Assembly (NCBI GenBank): GCA_029259185.1 | Contig: JAPDJF010000035.1 | Coordinates: forward strand, 1-37,843 | Direction of reading: 5' to 3' | Source: Hadesarchaea archaeon | GTDB lineage: Archaea; Hadarchaeota; Hadarchaeia; Hadarchaeales; WYZ-LMO6 | Length of the DNA stretch: 37,843 nt | Shown: positions 1 to 6,781 of the stretch, in pieces | Layout: every line of letters begins with the position of its first letter | Numbering within the stretch: position 1 is the stretch's first letter | Translations under genes and position numbers: made by a program | The notes under the pieces: model-generated | What the model was told of the DNA's origin: nothing | Database searches by the model: none | Seen by the model: only the letters and a program-made list of their open reading frames with translations

Positions 1-123
1 CTGGGACGGCCCGAGCGAACGCCTGCGGAGATTGGGCCTCTACCCCGCGTTCCGGCTTCGGCTGTGGTCGCAGGGCATGTTCCGTCGCTGAGGCAGGAAG
101 CCCCCTGCGAGAGCTGGGGGTAG
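1..123 (+). CDS. tnpB: TnpB (IS605/IS1341-type) C-terminal tail, partial
   Basis: The window opens inside this reading frame, which runs 40 codons to a TAG at 121-123. No catalytic domain is visible; only the disordered C-terminal tail lies in the window. The assignment rests on the tail style (a TPxE-type stretch followed by PLP and a run of small residues) and on geometry: the last ten or so codons are encoded by a hairpin (97-126) of the kind that forms the right end of archaeal IS605-type elements. The same arrangement is seen at 27106-27136. A second open frame (2-91) also ends here but has no recognisable content. TnpB is an RNA-guided nuclease, and in known systems its guide RNA overlaps this 3' region. 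The call is inferred, because only the tail is present. Confidence 0.55.
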   Translation: MGRPERTPAEIGPLPRVPASAVVAGHVPSLRQEAPCESWG

Positions 124-126
124 TTC
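97..126 (+). repeat. IS605-type right-end hairpin
   Basis: CCCCC at 101-105 pairs with GGGGG at 116-120, preceded by GGAAG and followed by TAGTTCA. This is the hairpin plus TAGTT signature of archaeal IS200/IS605 right ends, and it includes the stop codon of the upstream tnpB tail. A degenerate relative lies at 27106-27136. The metallophosphoesterase start codon follows within a few bases, so the G-rich arm lies where its ribosome binding site should be. Confidence 0.6.
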
Positions 127-128
127 AT

Positions 129-917
129 ATGATGAAGGTCCTCCCGGTTATCAACCACCCCGCGCTTTCCGTTCAGTTGGACTCTGAGCGAGTATTGATA
201 GTGGCCGATCTGCACTTGGGGGTGGAAGGAGAACTCTCGACGAGAGGGGTCTCTCTTCCCAGTCAGGTTCCGAACGTTAAGCGGAGGCTTGAAGAGCTTA
301 TCCGGAAAGAAAAACCCGATCGATTGGTTCTCCTAGGAGATGTTAAGCACAACGTGCCTGCAAGCACTTGGCAAGAGTGGACCGAACTCCCATCACTCTT
401 CCGCGAGCTCTCGAAATTGACTGAGGTGGAAATCGTGAAGGGGAATCACGATGGAGACATAGAGGGGATGGTGGTTCCTGGCGTCACCGTTCATGGTGCT
501 CGGGGCATAGTGTTGGGTGGAAAAAAACGCGTGGGATTGATGCATGGTCACACTTGGCCTGCTCCGAGCCTGTGGAAAACAGAGCTCTTGATTTGTGCTC
601 ACAATCATCCGGCGGTAGAGTTCAGATTGGGGGGGAGGATCATAGAGCCGGTGTGGCTCAGGTGTCAGATTGACGTGTCGAAGTTACCGACGAAGCAGCG
701 CAAGCTAGTCCGAAAGGCCCCAAAGCTCTTGGTGATGCCAGCGTTTGGCGAGCTGGTCGGGGGATTCCCGGTTAACAGGTCTATTCCAGAAGGGCTTTTG
801 GGACCCCTCTTCAGATCGGGAGCAGTAAGGCTTTCCGAAGCCGAGGTGTACTTGCTAGACGGTGCCTATTTGGGCCGGGTAAGGCAGCTCCCGGGGGTTA
901 ATGACTTTGAGGACTGA
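129..917 (+). CDS. Calcineurin-like metallophosphoesterase (archaeal MJ0037-type)
   Basis: A 262-residue metallophosphoesterase. The dinuclear-metal motifs appear in order: DLHLG (residues 27-31), GDVKH (70-74), GNHD (105-108), HGH (139-141) and a further AHNH near 157-160. This is the complete calcineurin-like set with little N-terminal extension, so the N-terminus looks intact. The substrate is unknown; family members are nucleases or phosphodiesterases, and archaeal relatives often lie beside Lhr-type helicases, which is not the case here. The two starts at 129 and 132 (MetMet) cannot be separated. The only Shine-Dalgarno-like sequence is the GGGGGT of the hairpin at 116-121, so the gene may depend on the neighbouring transposon end for translation and on read-through or a displaced promoter for transcription. 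Confidence 0.85.
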   Translation: MMKVLPVINHPALSVQLDSERVLIVADLHLGVEGELSTRGVSLPSQVPNVKRRLEELIRKEKPDRLVLLGDVKHNVPASTWQEWTELPSLFRELSKLTEVEIVKGNHDGDIEGMVVPGVTVHGARGIVLGGKKRVGLMHGHTWPAPSLWKTELLICAHNHPAVEFRLGGRIIEPVWLRCQIDVSKLPTKQRKLVRKAPKLLVMPAFGELVGGFPVNRSIPEGLLGPLFRSGAVRLSEAEVYLLDGAYLGRVRQLPGVNDFED

Positions 918-951
918 ATTGGGTTCTGAGGGTGGTGAAGGATTCACTCCC

Positions 952-965
952 AAAAAAAGAAAAGA
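952..965 (-). terminator. Possible T-tract terminator between convergent genes
   Basis: An almost pure A-run on the plus strand (T-run on the minus strand) lies about 25 bases past the stop codon of the minus-strand surface protein gene, in the gap where it converges with the metallophosphoesterase gene. Archaeal RNA polymerase terminates at such T-tracts. No stable hairpin precedes it. Confidence 0.45.
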
Positions 966-988
966 GGGCGATGCGTGGTGTTGGGATC

Positions 989-1573
989 TCACCGTCTTCT
1001 CCGAGTTTTGTAGAAAACGAGAACAATGAGCAGGATCGCTGCGATTATCCCCACCGCGGTTCCTAGGGATGAAGTTCCACCTTCACCTTCTCCTATGTTC
1101 ACATAGATGTATTTCCAGTTCAGCAGGAGCCCTTCACCCCATGCACCCGTCCGGATCATGTACGTTCCGGGAGTAGAGGGGTTGACAACATCTCTTATGG
1201 TTATGGTGATCGTGCTCCCAGCGTCGATCGCATTGGAAGGATCGAGGCTCATTTTCACAGCTCTATACGAGTATCCATCCTCTTCGTAGTCGCTCACGGA
1301 GAAAGTCGGAATTCCAGAATAACCTGTTTGTGTGATGTCGAGGGCGTTGTCGACCGCACCCAAGTCGTATCCTTCCGGGAACATCACCACTAGCCAACCG
1401 TTTTCCGGAACACCGATGTCGAGTGTGAAGGTAATCGTGTAGGTAGTTGTCGCTCCGGTCCGTAGGTCTGTGGCTTCTACCGTGGAGGTAAGCGCACTCA
1501 CTCCAAGAGGTAGCGCGGAGATGAGCAGTAGCACGAGTAGCCACCTGATCGTGGTGGATGTCATCTCCCCCAT
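989..1573 (-). CDS. Secreted, membrane-anchored surface protein of unknown function
   Basis: About 194 residues. The N-terminus carries a short polar segment and a hydrophobic stretch ending near an Ala-Leu-Thr site, typical of a signal peptide. A Thr/Ser-rich beta-type ectodomain of roughly 130 residues follows, then a Gly/Glu linker, a transmembrane helix (GTAVGIIAAILLIVLVF) and a cytoplasmic KTRRRR stop-transfer tail. The protein is therefore probably extracellular and anchored by its C-terminus. No catalytic motif or specific family is recognised; the core resembles an Ig-like or cohesin-type beta sandwich, which is only an impression. I chose the ATG at 1573 because GAGGTG lies about six bases upstream; a GTG at 1582 and an ATG at 1564 are alternatives. 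The gene stands alone and converges with the metallophosphoesterase gene. Confidence 0.7.
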   Translation of the reverse strand: MGEMTSTTIRWLLVLLLISALPLGVSALTSTVEATDLRTGATTTYTITFTLDIGVPENGWLVVMFPEGYDLGAVDNALDITQTGYSGIPTFSVSDYEEDGYSYRAVKMSLDPSNAIDAGSTITITIRDVVNPSTPGTYMIRTGAWGEGLLLNWKYIYVNIGEGEGGTSSLGTAVGIIAAILLIVLVFYKTRRRR

Positions 1574-1641
1574 ATCCAACACCTCGGGCCCTCTTTAGAG
1601 GCTTCCGTGAGATAAGGGAGTGGGAGTATTTAACTTAACCC

Positions 1642-1841
1642 CTAACTCCGCACGATTTTAGGGAATAATTCTAGCTCTAGTCCGAGCGTTTCGGCAAGCG
1701 TCCTTGTCCTCTTTGGTATCTCGAAAATGATCATCCGATCTCCAACCTCAATGGCATAGATCTTGGAGAGTTCCAGAAGCGCGTCCCTCACACTAATCCG
1801 CTTGTTGACCCCGATCCCCATCAGCCGTTTGAGAAGGAGGC
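1642..1841 (-). pseudogene. Probable 3' fragment of an IS4-superfamily (IS1634-like) DDE transposase
   Basis: An open frame ending in TAG at 1642-1644, with an internal ATG at 1821. It reads ISVRDALLELSKIY..., then a GDR-type turn, FEIPKRTRTLAETLGL and a terminal FPKIVRS. That pattern resembles the C-terminal end of archaeal IS1634-like transposases as I remember them. No ribosome binding site precedes the ATG, and the frame runs straight into the inverted repeat at 1842, as expected for an interrupted gene. The matching 5' part may be the plus-strand fragment at 2595-3535. The alternative is a 59-residue free-standing protein once transcribed after ychF. The family assignment is from memory of C-terminal style, not from catalytic residues. 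Confidence 0.5.
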
Positions 1842-2084
1842 GAGTAACAGTTGCCGATAACTTCACAAATACTAATACAATTGATGGCACTAATGGAAAT
1901 AAAGGAGGCTGCAAAGTACACGAGATTACACCCCATACCCTACGGAAGTACATCGATCAAGGAGTAATAAAGGGAGTGAGAATCGGAAAACATCGTTACG
2001 TGGAGAAGGCGGAGCTGGACAGATTGATGGGAAGCCCGCTTGGGGTGGCCATTTACGCGAGGGTCTCGGCAAAGAAACAACAGG
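1842..2084 (+). repeat. Left arm of 243-bp inverted repeat (IS607 5' end)
   Basis: This segment matches the reverse complement of 3642-3884 almost perfectly; the one difference I found is A/G near 2079. It contains the upstream region and first 60 or so codons of an IS607 tnpA. Identity outside the coding part as well shows a recent duplication or gene conversion. Confidence 0.85.
1893..2084 (+). pseudogene. tnpA: IS607 serine-recombinase TnpA, truncated and frameshifted copy
   Basis: ATG at 1893 starts MEIKEAAKYTRLHP, a MerR-like DNA-binding helix-turn-helix. At CCCC (1931-1934) the protein continues only in the -1 frame (HTLRKYIDQG), then runs through RIGKHRYVEKAELDRL into the recombinase start GVAIYARVSAKKQQ, where Ser of YARVS is the expected catalytic nucleophile. 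The copy stops abruptly at 2084 with unrelated sequence. IS607 TnpA is a small serine recombinase that integrates without a defined target duplication. Nothing of the downstream recombinase core or a tnpB follows. The same frameshift is present in the inverted copy. Confidence 0.75.
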
Positions 2085-2226
2085 TTCGCTGCAACGGAGG
2101 CTACCGGAAATCCCTGGTATCCGGGGCTCTCCTTCGCGGGGAGCTTGAAAACCGACCTACCATGTATTCGGGTGGAGATATGTTAGGTTATTGGGACCAA
2201 GTGAGCAACAGGTGACTAGGTGGCCC

Positions 2227-2337
2227 TCACTTGAACTCCCGCCTGAGACGACGCAAAAAGATATAAATTACTGCCAACACTGCAGCCAAAATGAGGTATT
2301 CGATCGCCCTCGCCAGAGGTTGCACCTCCAAGATCAC
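2227..2337 (-). CDS. 36-residue single-helix membrane protein, unknown
   Basis: A GTG start at 2337 overlaps the stop codon of the upstream 64-residue gene, and a TGA at 2227-2229 ends the frame. The peptide has a short N-terminal segment, one continuous hydrophobic helix (EYLILAAVLAVIYIFL) and a basic tail (RRLRREFK), as in a small membrane anchor with its C-terminus in the cytoplasm. The stop-start overlap suggests translational coupling to the 64-residue protein and a shared function. No family is recognised. The pair sits inside the mobile island and could be cargo or displaced host genes. Confidence 0.5.
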   Translation of the reverse strand: MILEVQPLARAIEYLILAAVLAVIYIFLRRLRREFK

Positions 2338-2528
2338 CTCAACTCGCTCAGGAGGCGTGCAGCACGCTTTCTTCCGAGCAATTTCTCCAGTTCCTGTTCA
2401 GAGCCTTCTCGCCATCGCCTCAGTATTTCCTCCACCTGCTCCACTTGACCCGGGGCGAGATCCCTGACCGCCTTCAGCAAGCGCTTTTTATTCCTCAGCA
2501 CGTCTTCGGGTCTGAAAACCGCACCCAT
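2334..2528 (-). CDS. 64-residue charged helical protein, unknown
   Basis: Starts at ATG 2528. The sequence is rich in Glu, Arg, Leu and Lys and reads as two or three amphipathic helices (NKKRLLKAVRDL, QVEQVEEILRRW, EQELEKLLGRKRAARLL), possibly a short coiled coil. Cys is absent and no nuclease or DNA-binding signature is visible. The stop codon overlaps the GTG of the 36-residue membrane peptide. No strong Shine-Dalgarno or TATA box is seen upstream. A cytosolic helical partner plus a tiny membrane peptide resembles small regulatory or toxin-antitoxin modules only in size; I would not assign a function. Confidence 0.5.
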   Translation of the reverse strand: MGAVFRPEDVLRNKKRLLKAVRDLAPGQVEQVEEILRRWREGSEQELEKLLGRKRAARLLSELR

Positions 2529-2594
2529 ATTTCAAGGTTTCGATTTTGAACCTATTAGGCTTTGGCTCGCCATTCACATGTTGAGCTGGAATAA

Positions 2595-3535
2595 ATGAAG
2601 AAAACCAAGGGAATTGAGATAAAGAAGGTCGGCAACAACTACTACGCATACCGAGTCACGATGGTCTGGGACAAACAGCTCAAAAGGCGGAGGAAGATTC
2701 CCCGCTACCTCGGAAAGTGGATCAACGGGAAGATAGTCCGCACCACGAAGCGCAGACTCGGCGGAGTGTATGAGTTCGGGAACATCGCCTAGTCTGGCAG
2801 GAACTGGAAGACAGTGAACTGAACAAGCTGCTCGAGACGCACTTTCCCAACGTGAGTTCTTCAACGCGCTCATCACGACGGACGAAAAGCTCGTCTACGA
2901 CATGTCTGCGATCTTCAGCTACTCCAAGAACCTCAACCTCGCAAAGCTGGTTTCAAGGCGTGACAAGTTCCTCCTCCCGCGCATAAACTTGCTCCTCGCG
3001 TTCTCGAGATTCAAACGACAACCGTGCTACGTGAGGCTTGTTCCGGGCTCCGTGATGAGCGTGAAGACTCTGCGCGTTTTCGTCGAGGAAATCCGCGATA
3101 AATCGGCTTTTCTGATTCTCGACAAGGGATTTCTCGATCGGCACAACCTCGAGGTTCTGGACGGTGCTGGCTTCAACTTCATCCTGCTCTTGCGCCGGAA
3201 CAGCAGGCTCATCGACTACCGGAAGCGGATGTCCGGATGGTTCATCTTCAGGGGCGAGCCATCAAGTGCACTTCCTATCCTCGCGGGCGGTTCTACGTCT
3301 ACCTCTTTGAAGACATCCTCTGAAAGCCACGGAGGAGAACGAGTTCTACAACCAGAAGGCGAGCGGGGCCTCCCGACCTTCCACTTGGAGTGGGCTGGAA
3401 AGATCGCCCTGATCTCAAACGTCAAGCTCAGGCCCCAAGAAGCGTTTCAACTCTACAAGTCCAGAGACGATATCAAGCGAGCCTTCCATGTGTTCAAGAA
3501 CCTGCTCCAGGCCGACACGCCCCACCTTCCTGTTC
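2595..3535 (+). pseudogene. DDE transposase (IS4 superfamily, IS1634-like), frameshifted and truncated
   Basis: The N-terminal part (2595-2792) reads NYYAYRVTMVWDKQLKRRRK and ends GGVYEFGNIA before a stop; homologous sequence resumes one frame over (LVWQELEDSELNKLLETHFP). After another shift it continues EFFNALITTDEKLVYDMSAI with FSYS, the expected first catalytic Asp. It then passes RLVPGSVMSVKTLRVFVEE and FLILDKGFLDRHNL, the second Asp. It breaks again in the 3240-3340 region and resumes with WAGKIALISN and the SRDDIKRAFHVFKNLL helix that normally carries the catalytic Glu. The gene stops being recognisable at about 3535, where the antisense IS607 tnpA begins. At least three frame disruptions make it inactive. 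The missing C-terminus may be the fragment at 1642-1841. Confidence 0.75.
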
Positions 3536-3833
3536 TCGTTCACTCCAGAAGCCACGTCTTCGATTACATCGATAACTTTCAACTTGTTTGTTACGCAGTA
3601 GCTCAGCAGCCTTTCTCTCTGCCTGTTCAGGTTCCCGGCATCCTGCTGTTTCTTTGCCGAGACCCTCGCGTAAATGGCCACCCCAAGCGGGCTTCCCATC
3701 AATCTGTCCAGCTCCGCCTTCTCCACGTAACGATGTTTTCCGATTCTCACTCCCTTTATTACTCCTTGATCGATGTACTTCCGTAGGGTATGGGGTGTAA
3801 TCTCGTGTACTTTGCAGCCTCCTTTATTTCCAT
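3536..3833 (-). pseudogene. tnpA: IS607 serine-recombinase TnpA, longer truncated copy
   Basis: Begins at ATG 3833 with the same helix-turn-helix and the same -1 frameshift at the C4 run (3792-3795) as the copy at 1893. From there it extends further: YARVS catalytic segment, NLNRQRERLLSYC, then VIEDVASGVNENR, all standard for IS607 resolvase domains. Similarity ends after NENRK near 3536, where DDE transposase sequence begins on the other strand. About half the recombinase domain and all of any tnpB are missing. The shared frameshift means it was present before the copies became an inverted repeat, or was spread by gene conversion. Confidence 0.75.
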
Positions 3834-3884
3834 TAGTGCCATCAATTGTATTAGTATTTGTGAAGTTATCGGCAACTGTTACTC
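3642..3884 (-). repeat. Right arm of 243-bp inverted repeat (IS607 5' end)
   Basis: This is the reverse complement of 1842-2084. Its outer edge falls within the TGA of ychF (3883-3885), so the insertion sits exactly at the end of that gene. Confidence 0.85.
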
Positions 3885-5085
3885 ACCTTCCCTTAGCTGA
3901 GACGATGGTTATCACGTCCCCATCTTTGAGTTCGTGGTTTTCCCCCACCCTCCGTTTGGTGCGGGCATCAATAGCGTAGATGAACGAGTCTCCGAGTTCC
4001 GAGTGGATGGTGTAGGCGAATTCCCTCGCAGTGGTTCCCTTAGGCACCAAAAAGGCGTCGGGCAACACATTTCCTTTCTTATCGGTCAGCTTGTTTTCGT
4101 CGTCCACGGGGTAAACGGCTATGAGGTTGAGGAGCGTATACACGGCCTTGTCTATGCACTCTTGAACACCGGTGCTTCCCCATTTCTCCAAATACCTCTC
4201 TATGGATTTGAGAGCGTTCGCTTGCTGAGGTGTCAGAGATTCGGGTTTGAGGATCTCGAACCTTGAGTCTCCAGGAGCATAAGATATCAGCCCCTTTTCA
4301 GCGGCTTTCCTGAGCACGAGTTCGGCCTCTGAGCTCGTGGGTATCACGAGACGTCCATTTCCCTTCAATCTCTGCACGTTCTTTTCAGCGGTGCTTATGT
4401 CCATTTTGTTCGCCACGATCATCATAGGTTTGGAGATCCTCCGAAGCTCCCTCGCCAGCGCTAATAACTGGGAGTCCCCCCATGATTCGGGATTAGAAGG
4501 GTCGATTCCTGCTGACCGGATGGCCTGGGTTACTTGAAATTCACCCACACCCAATCCGCTGAGACGCGTGGCGAGTTCTTTCTCTAGAGCGGTTTGGCGG
4601 AGCTTTGCCGAGTGGGCGAATTTCTTCCACCCTCTCGCCAAGATCTCTTTGAGCCACAAGTCTATCTCGTTCTCCAAAGAAGTGACGTCTTCCAGCGGGT
4701 CGTGTGTCCCGGGGGGACATGGTTTTCCGTCTTCATCGGTTGAACCGGCGGCATCCACCACGTGGAGCAGAGCTGCAGCCATGCGCAGGTTGTCTAGAAA
4801 TCGATTTCCAAGACCTCTCCCCGAATGAGCACCTTTCACGAGTCCCGCGACATCGATCATGCGTACCGGGATGTACCTCGTGCCGTTCACACACTTCGAG
4901 TTTTGGGGGTTACACCTCACCTCGAACTCCCTGCACGGACACCGTCCCCGGACGTACGCTATTCCAACGTTTGCATCGATGGTGGTAAAGGGATAGCCCG
5001 CGGTAGGGGCGTTCGCGAGGGTGGCTGCGTTGAAGAAAGTGCTCTTACCGGTGTTTGGCTTCCCGACCAAGCCGAGTTCTATCAT
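3883..5085 (-). CDS. ychF: Archaeal YchF/OLA1-type P-loop GTPase/ATPase with TGS domain
   Basis: 400 residues. The N-terminal G domain has G1 GKPNTGKST (residues 8-16), a threonine-rich switch I (YPFTTIDANVG), G3 DVAG followed by LVKGAHSGRGLGN, and G4 NKMD. The tail (from about residue 325) is a TGS domain, with FLVPKGTTAREFAYTIHSEL and GDVITIVSAKGR. Family members bind the ribosome and hydrolyse ATP or GTP; a translation-related role is likely. A Cys-rich insert follows switch I (CPCREFEVRCNPQNSKC), a feature of the archaeal/eukaryotic branch. The ATG at 5085 overlaps the stop of the DUF2095 gene (ATGA), so the two are co-translated. The mobile island begins inside the stop codon; the C-terminus looks complete. 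Confidence 0.9.
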   Translation of the reverse strand: MIELGLVGKPNTGKSTFFNAATLANAPTAGYPFTTIDANVGIAYVRGRCPCREFEVRCNPQNSKCVNGTRYIPVRMIDVAGLVKGAHSGRGLGNRFLDNLRMAAALLHVVDAAGSTDEDGKPCPPGTHDPLEDVTSLENEIDLWLKEILARGWKKFAHSAKLRQTALEKELATRLSGLGVGEFQVTQAIRSAGIDPSNPESWGDSQLLALARELRRISKPMMIVANKMDISTAEKNVQRLKGNGRLVIPTSSEAELVLRKAAEKGLISYAPGDSRFEILKPESLTPQQANALKSIERYLEKWGSTGVQECIDKAVYTLLNLIAVYPVDDENKLTDKKGNVLPDAFLVPKGTTAREFAYTIHSELGDSFIYAIDARTKRRVGENHELKDGDVITIVSAKGR

Positions 5086-5423
5086 CTCGAACCCAGAAAC
5101 CGGAAATAGTACCCTAGTTCCTTTTTCTCCCCAAAGCTCCTCAGTCCCATCTCCTTCAGCTGTTTTTTCAGCCGCTCCGCATAGTTCGCGGTTATTTCCT
5201 TCCTCTGCCTCATGAACTCTATGATCTCCAATGCTTCGTCATCCGTTTCGCATCTTCGAATGAAATCTATGATGGTCGGACAGTAGCTATCTTTCTTCGC
5301 TTCCTCCTCAGCCTCATCGGTATCGGTTCGCACGCCCGAAATCCTGACGGTTCCAGCACCTCCGAGCTCCTTTGCGAGGTGAGGGAACCTTTTTCTGAAT
5401 TCTTCTGGAGAGAATTCTCTCAT
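5082..5423 (-). CDS. DUF2095-family archaeal protein
   Basis: About 113 residues beginning MREFSPEEFRKRFPHLAKEL. I chose the ATG at 5423 because it follows the glmU stop by two bases and has GGAGGAG just upstream; the longer frame would extend into glmU. Conserved-looking blocks are ISGVRTDTDEAEE, YCPTIIDFIRRCETDDEALE and RSFGEKKELGYYF. I recognise the style as the archaeal DUF2095 family, which has no known biochemical role. The gene is squeezed between glmU and ychF, overlapping the latter by ATGA, which suggests co-expression but not a shared pathway. Confidence 0.75.
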   Translation of the reverse strand: MREFSPEEFRKRFPHLAKELGGAGTVRISGVRTDTDEAEEEAKKDSYCPTIIDFIRRCETDDEALEIIEFMRQRKEITANYAERLKKQLKEMGLRSFGEKKELGYYFRFLGSR

Positions 5424-5425
5424 CC

Positions 5426-6748
5426 TCACTCCTCCGAAGTCCCCGCTTGGGTTTTCGTTATTCCCTTTGAACTCCACTCTCTCCGCTCCATGGTTGGTCT
5501 TGAGAGGACGATCTCCCCCGGAGGGACATCTTGGTAAATAACCGCTCCAGGGCCTATGGCTGCGTTTGGGCCTATCTTCACCCCCGGGTTTATCATGCAG
5601 TTAACACCGGTTTTGACGTTATCCGCTATGATGGTTCCCAGTTTTCTCCTTCTCGTGCTCACCCTGTTTCCTCCGACCTCCATCTCGATCTCCCCCTCGT
5701 CGAGACGTAGGTTCGCTATCGTCGTACCGGCGCCTAGGTTGCAGTAACTTCCTATGATCGAATCCCCAACGTAAGAGAGGTGGGCGATATTGGTGTGATC
5801 CATCACCACGCTGTTCTTTATTTCCACCCCATGCCCCACCCTGACGTGGTTTCCTATGTAAGTGTGGGGGCGGATGTAGCAGTTCGGTCCTATGTCGCAG
5901 TTCTCTCCTATGTATGTGGGTCCTTCGATGTAGGAGCCTGACCTGATCCTGGATCCATCCCCTACGTATACATTTTCCTGGATGTACGCTCCCACCTCTA
6001 TCTTCCCGTGGATCTCCCCGCTCTGTCGTTTGAGAAAATGTTCGTTCGCTGTCAGGAGATCCCAAGGTCTTCCAAGATCTGCCCAGAACTTAAGGGGTGA
6101 GGCGTAGAAGTGCTTCCCGGCGTCGAGCATGAGTTGGATGGAAGATGTTATTTCGTACTCCCCCCTCTCAGACTTCTCGGTTTTTTTAATGGCCTCGAAT
6201 ATCCCAGGAGTGAAGATGTAAATCCCCGCGTTGGCTATCCTGCTCCTTACCTCGGAGGGCTTTTCCACTATTCCCGCTACGCGATCTCCCTGAAGGGATA
6301 CTATTCCGTAGTGCTTGGGTTCGTCGACCTCGATCGTCGCTATGCATCCTCCGAAGTATTCGTCTCCTCTCTTCTTCTCGTAGAGTTCGACCAATGATCC
6401 CAGCGATTCGGGGTCTGTTAGGGTATCTCCGTTGATCACGAGAAAGTCTTTCCCCTCCACGAATCCTTCCACGAGTGAGATCGCGTTCGCTGTTCCGAGG
6501 AGTTCCTGCTGGTGGACGTATTCTATTTTGATCCCCATCACCGATCCATCGCCATACCTCTTCATGATCTCCTCCCTTCCGTACCCGACCACCATCATCA
6601 GCTCCTCGAATCCTTTCTCTTGGAGGAGGGATATCACCCGGTCGAGCGCGGGTTTTCCCGCCACCGGGAGGAGGAATTTGGGGCGCGTGAACGTCAGGGG
6701 ACGCATCCTCGTCCCCAGACCTGCCGCGAGGATTACAGCTTTCATCAT
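5426..6748 (-). CDS. glmU: Bifunctional sugar-1-phosphate nucleotidylyltransferase / acetyltransferase (archaeal GlmU-like)
   Basis: 440 residues. The N-terminal nucleotidyltransferase domain has the activating loop LAAGLGTRMRPLT with TRPKFLLP, the LLGTANA substrate loop and the metal Asp in VINGDTL. From about residue 250 a left-handed beta-helix follows, with hexapeptide repeats such as YIQENVYVGDGSRI and IGENCDIGPNCYI, and the GAGTTIANLR segment seen in acetyltransferase active sites. It is expected to make UDP-GlcNAc from GlcN-1-P in two steps; archaeal relatives can also use Glc-1-P and GalN-1-P. The phosphoglucosamine mutase gene is immediately upstream, giving two consecutive steps of UDP-GlcNAc synthesis, a precursor for surface glycans and N-glycosylation. 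The start is MetMet at 6748 or 6745. Confidence 0.88.
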   Translation of the reverse strand: MMKAVILAAGLGTRMRPLTFTRPKFLLPVAGKPALDRVISLLQEKGFEELMMVVGYGREEIMKRYGDGSVMGIKIEYVHQQELLGTANAISLVEGFVEGKDFLVINGDTLTDPESLGSLVELYEKKRGDEYFGGCIATIEVDEPKHYGIVSLQGDRVAGIVEKPSEVRSRIANAGIYIFTPGIFEAIKKTEKSERGEYEITSSIQLMLDAGKHFYASPLKFWADLGRPWDLLTANEHFLKRQSGEIHGKIEVGAYIQENVYVGDGSRIRSGSYIEGPTYIGENCDIGPNCYIRPHTYIGNHVRVGHGVEIKNSVVMDHTNIAHLSYVGDSIIGSYCNLGAGTTIANLRLDEGEIEMEVGGNRVSTRRRKLGTIIADNVKTGVNCMINPGVKIGPNAAIGPGAVIYQDVPPGEIVLSRPTMERREWSSKGITKTQAGTSEE

Positions 6749-6781
6749 TTAGCGTTGAACCTTCGGCTAATAAATTTAGAG

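Larger units (their letters stand above)
1642..3884. mobile_element. Composite mobile-element island: inverted IS607 fragments around a broken DDE transposase
   Basis: From left to right: a probable DDE transposase 3' fragment (minus, 1642-1841), an IS607 tnpA 5' copy (plus, 1842-2084), about 140 bases with only a small G/C hairpin (2123-2144), two small minus-strand genes (2227-2528), a DDE transposase 5' fragment (plus, 2595-3535), and the second IS607 tnpA copy (minus, 3536-3884). The two tnpA copies share about 243 bp as an inverted repeat with their upstream ends facing outward. The right edge lies inside the ychF stop codon. No intact transposase remains, so the island is probably immobile. 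Inversion of the interior between the repeats would place the two DDE fragments in the same orientation, which suggests they were once one gene. Confidence 0.7.

Noticed and set aside
2-91. Alternative frame ending at a TGA, rich in Arg/Leu/Trp
   Set aside because: The neighbouring frame ends at a TAG inside a right-end hairpin and has tnpB-tail style, which is a more coherent explanation.
1642-1821. Free-standing 59-residue gene downstream of ychF
   Set aside because: No ribosome binding site precedes the ATG, and the sequence resembles a transposase C-terminus running into the inverted repeat, so it is listed as a fragment instead.
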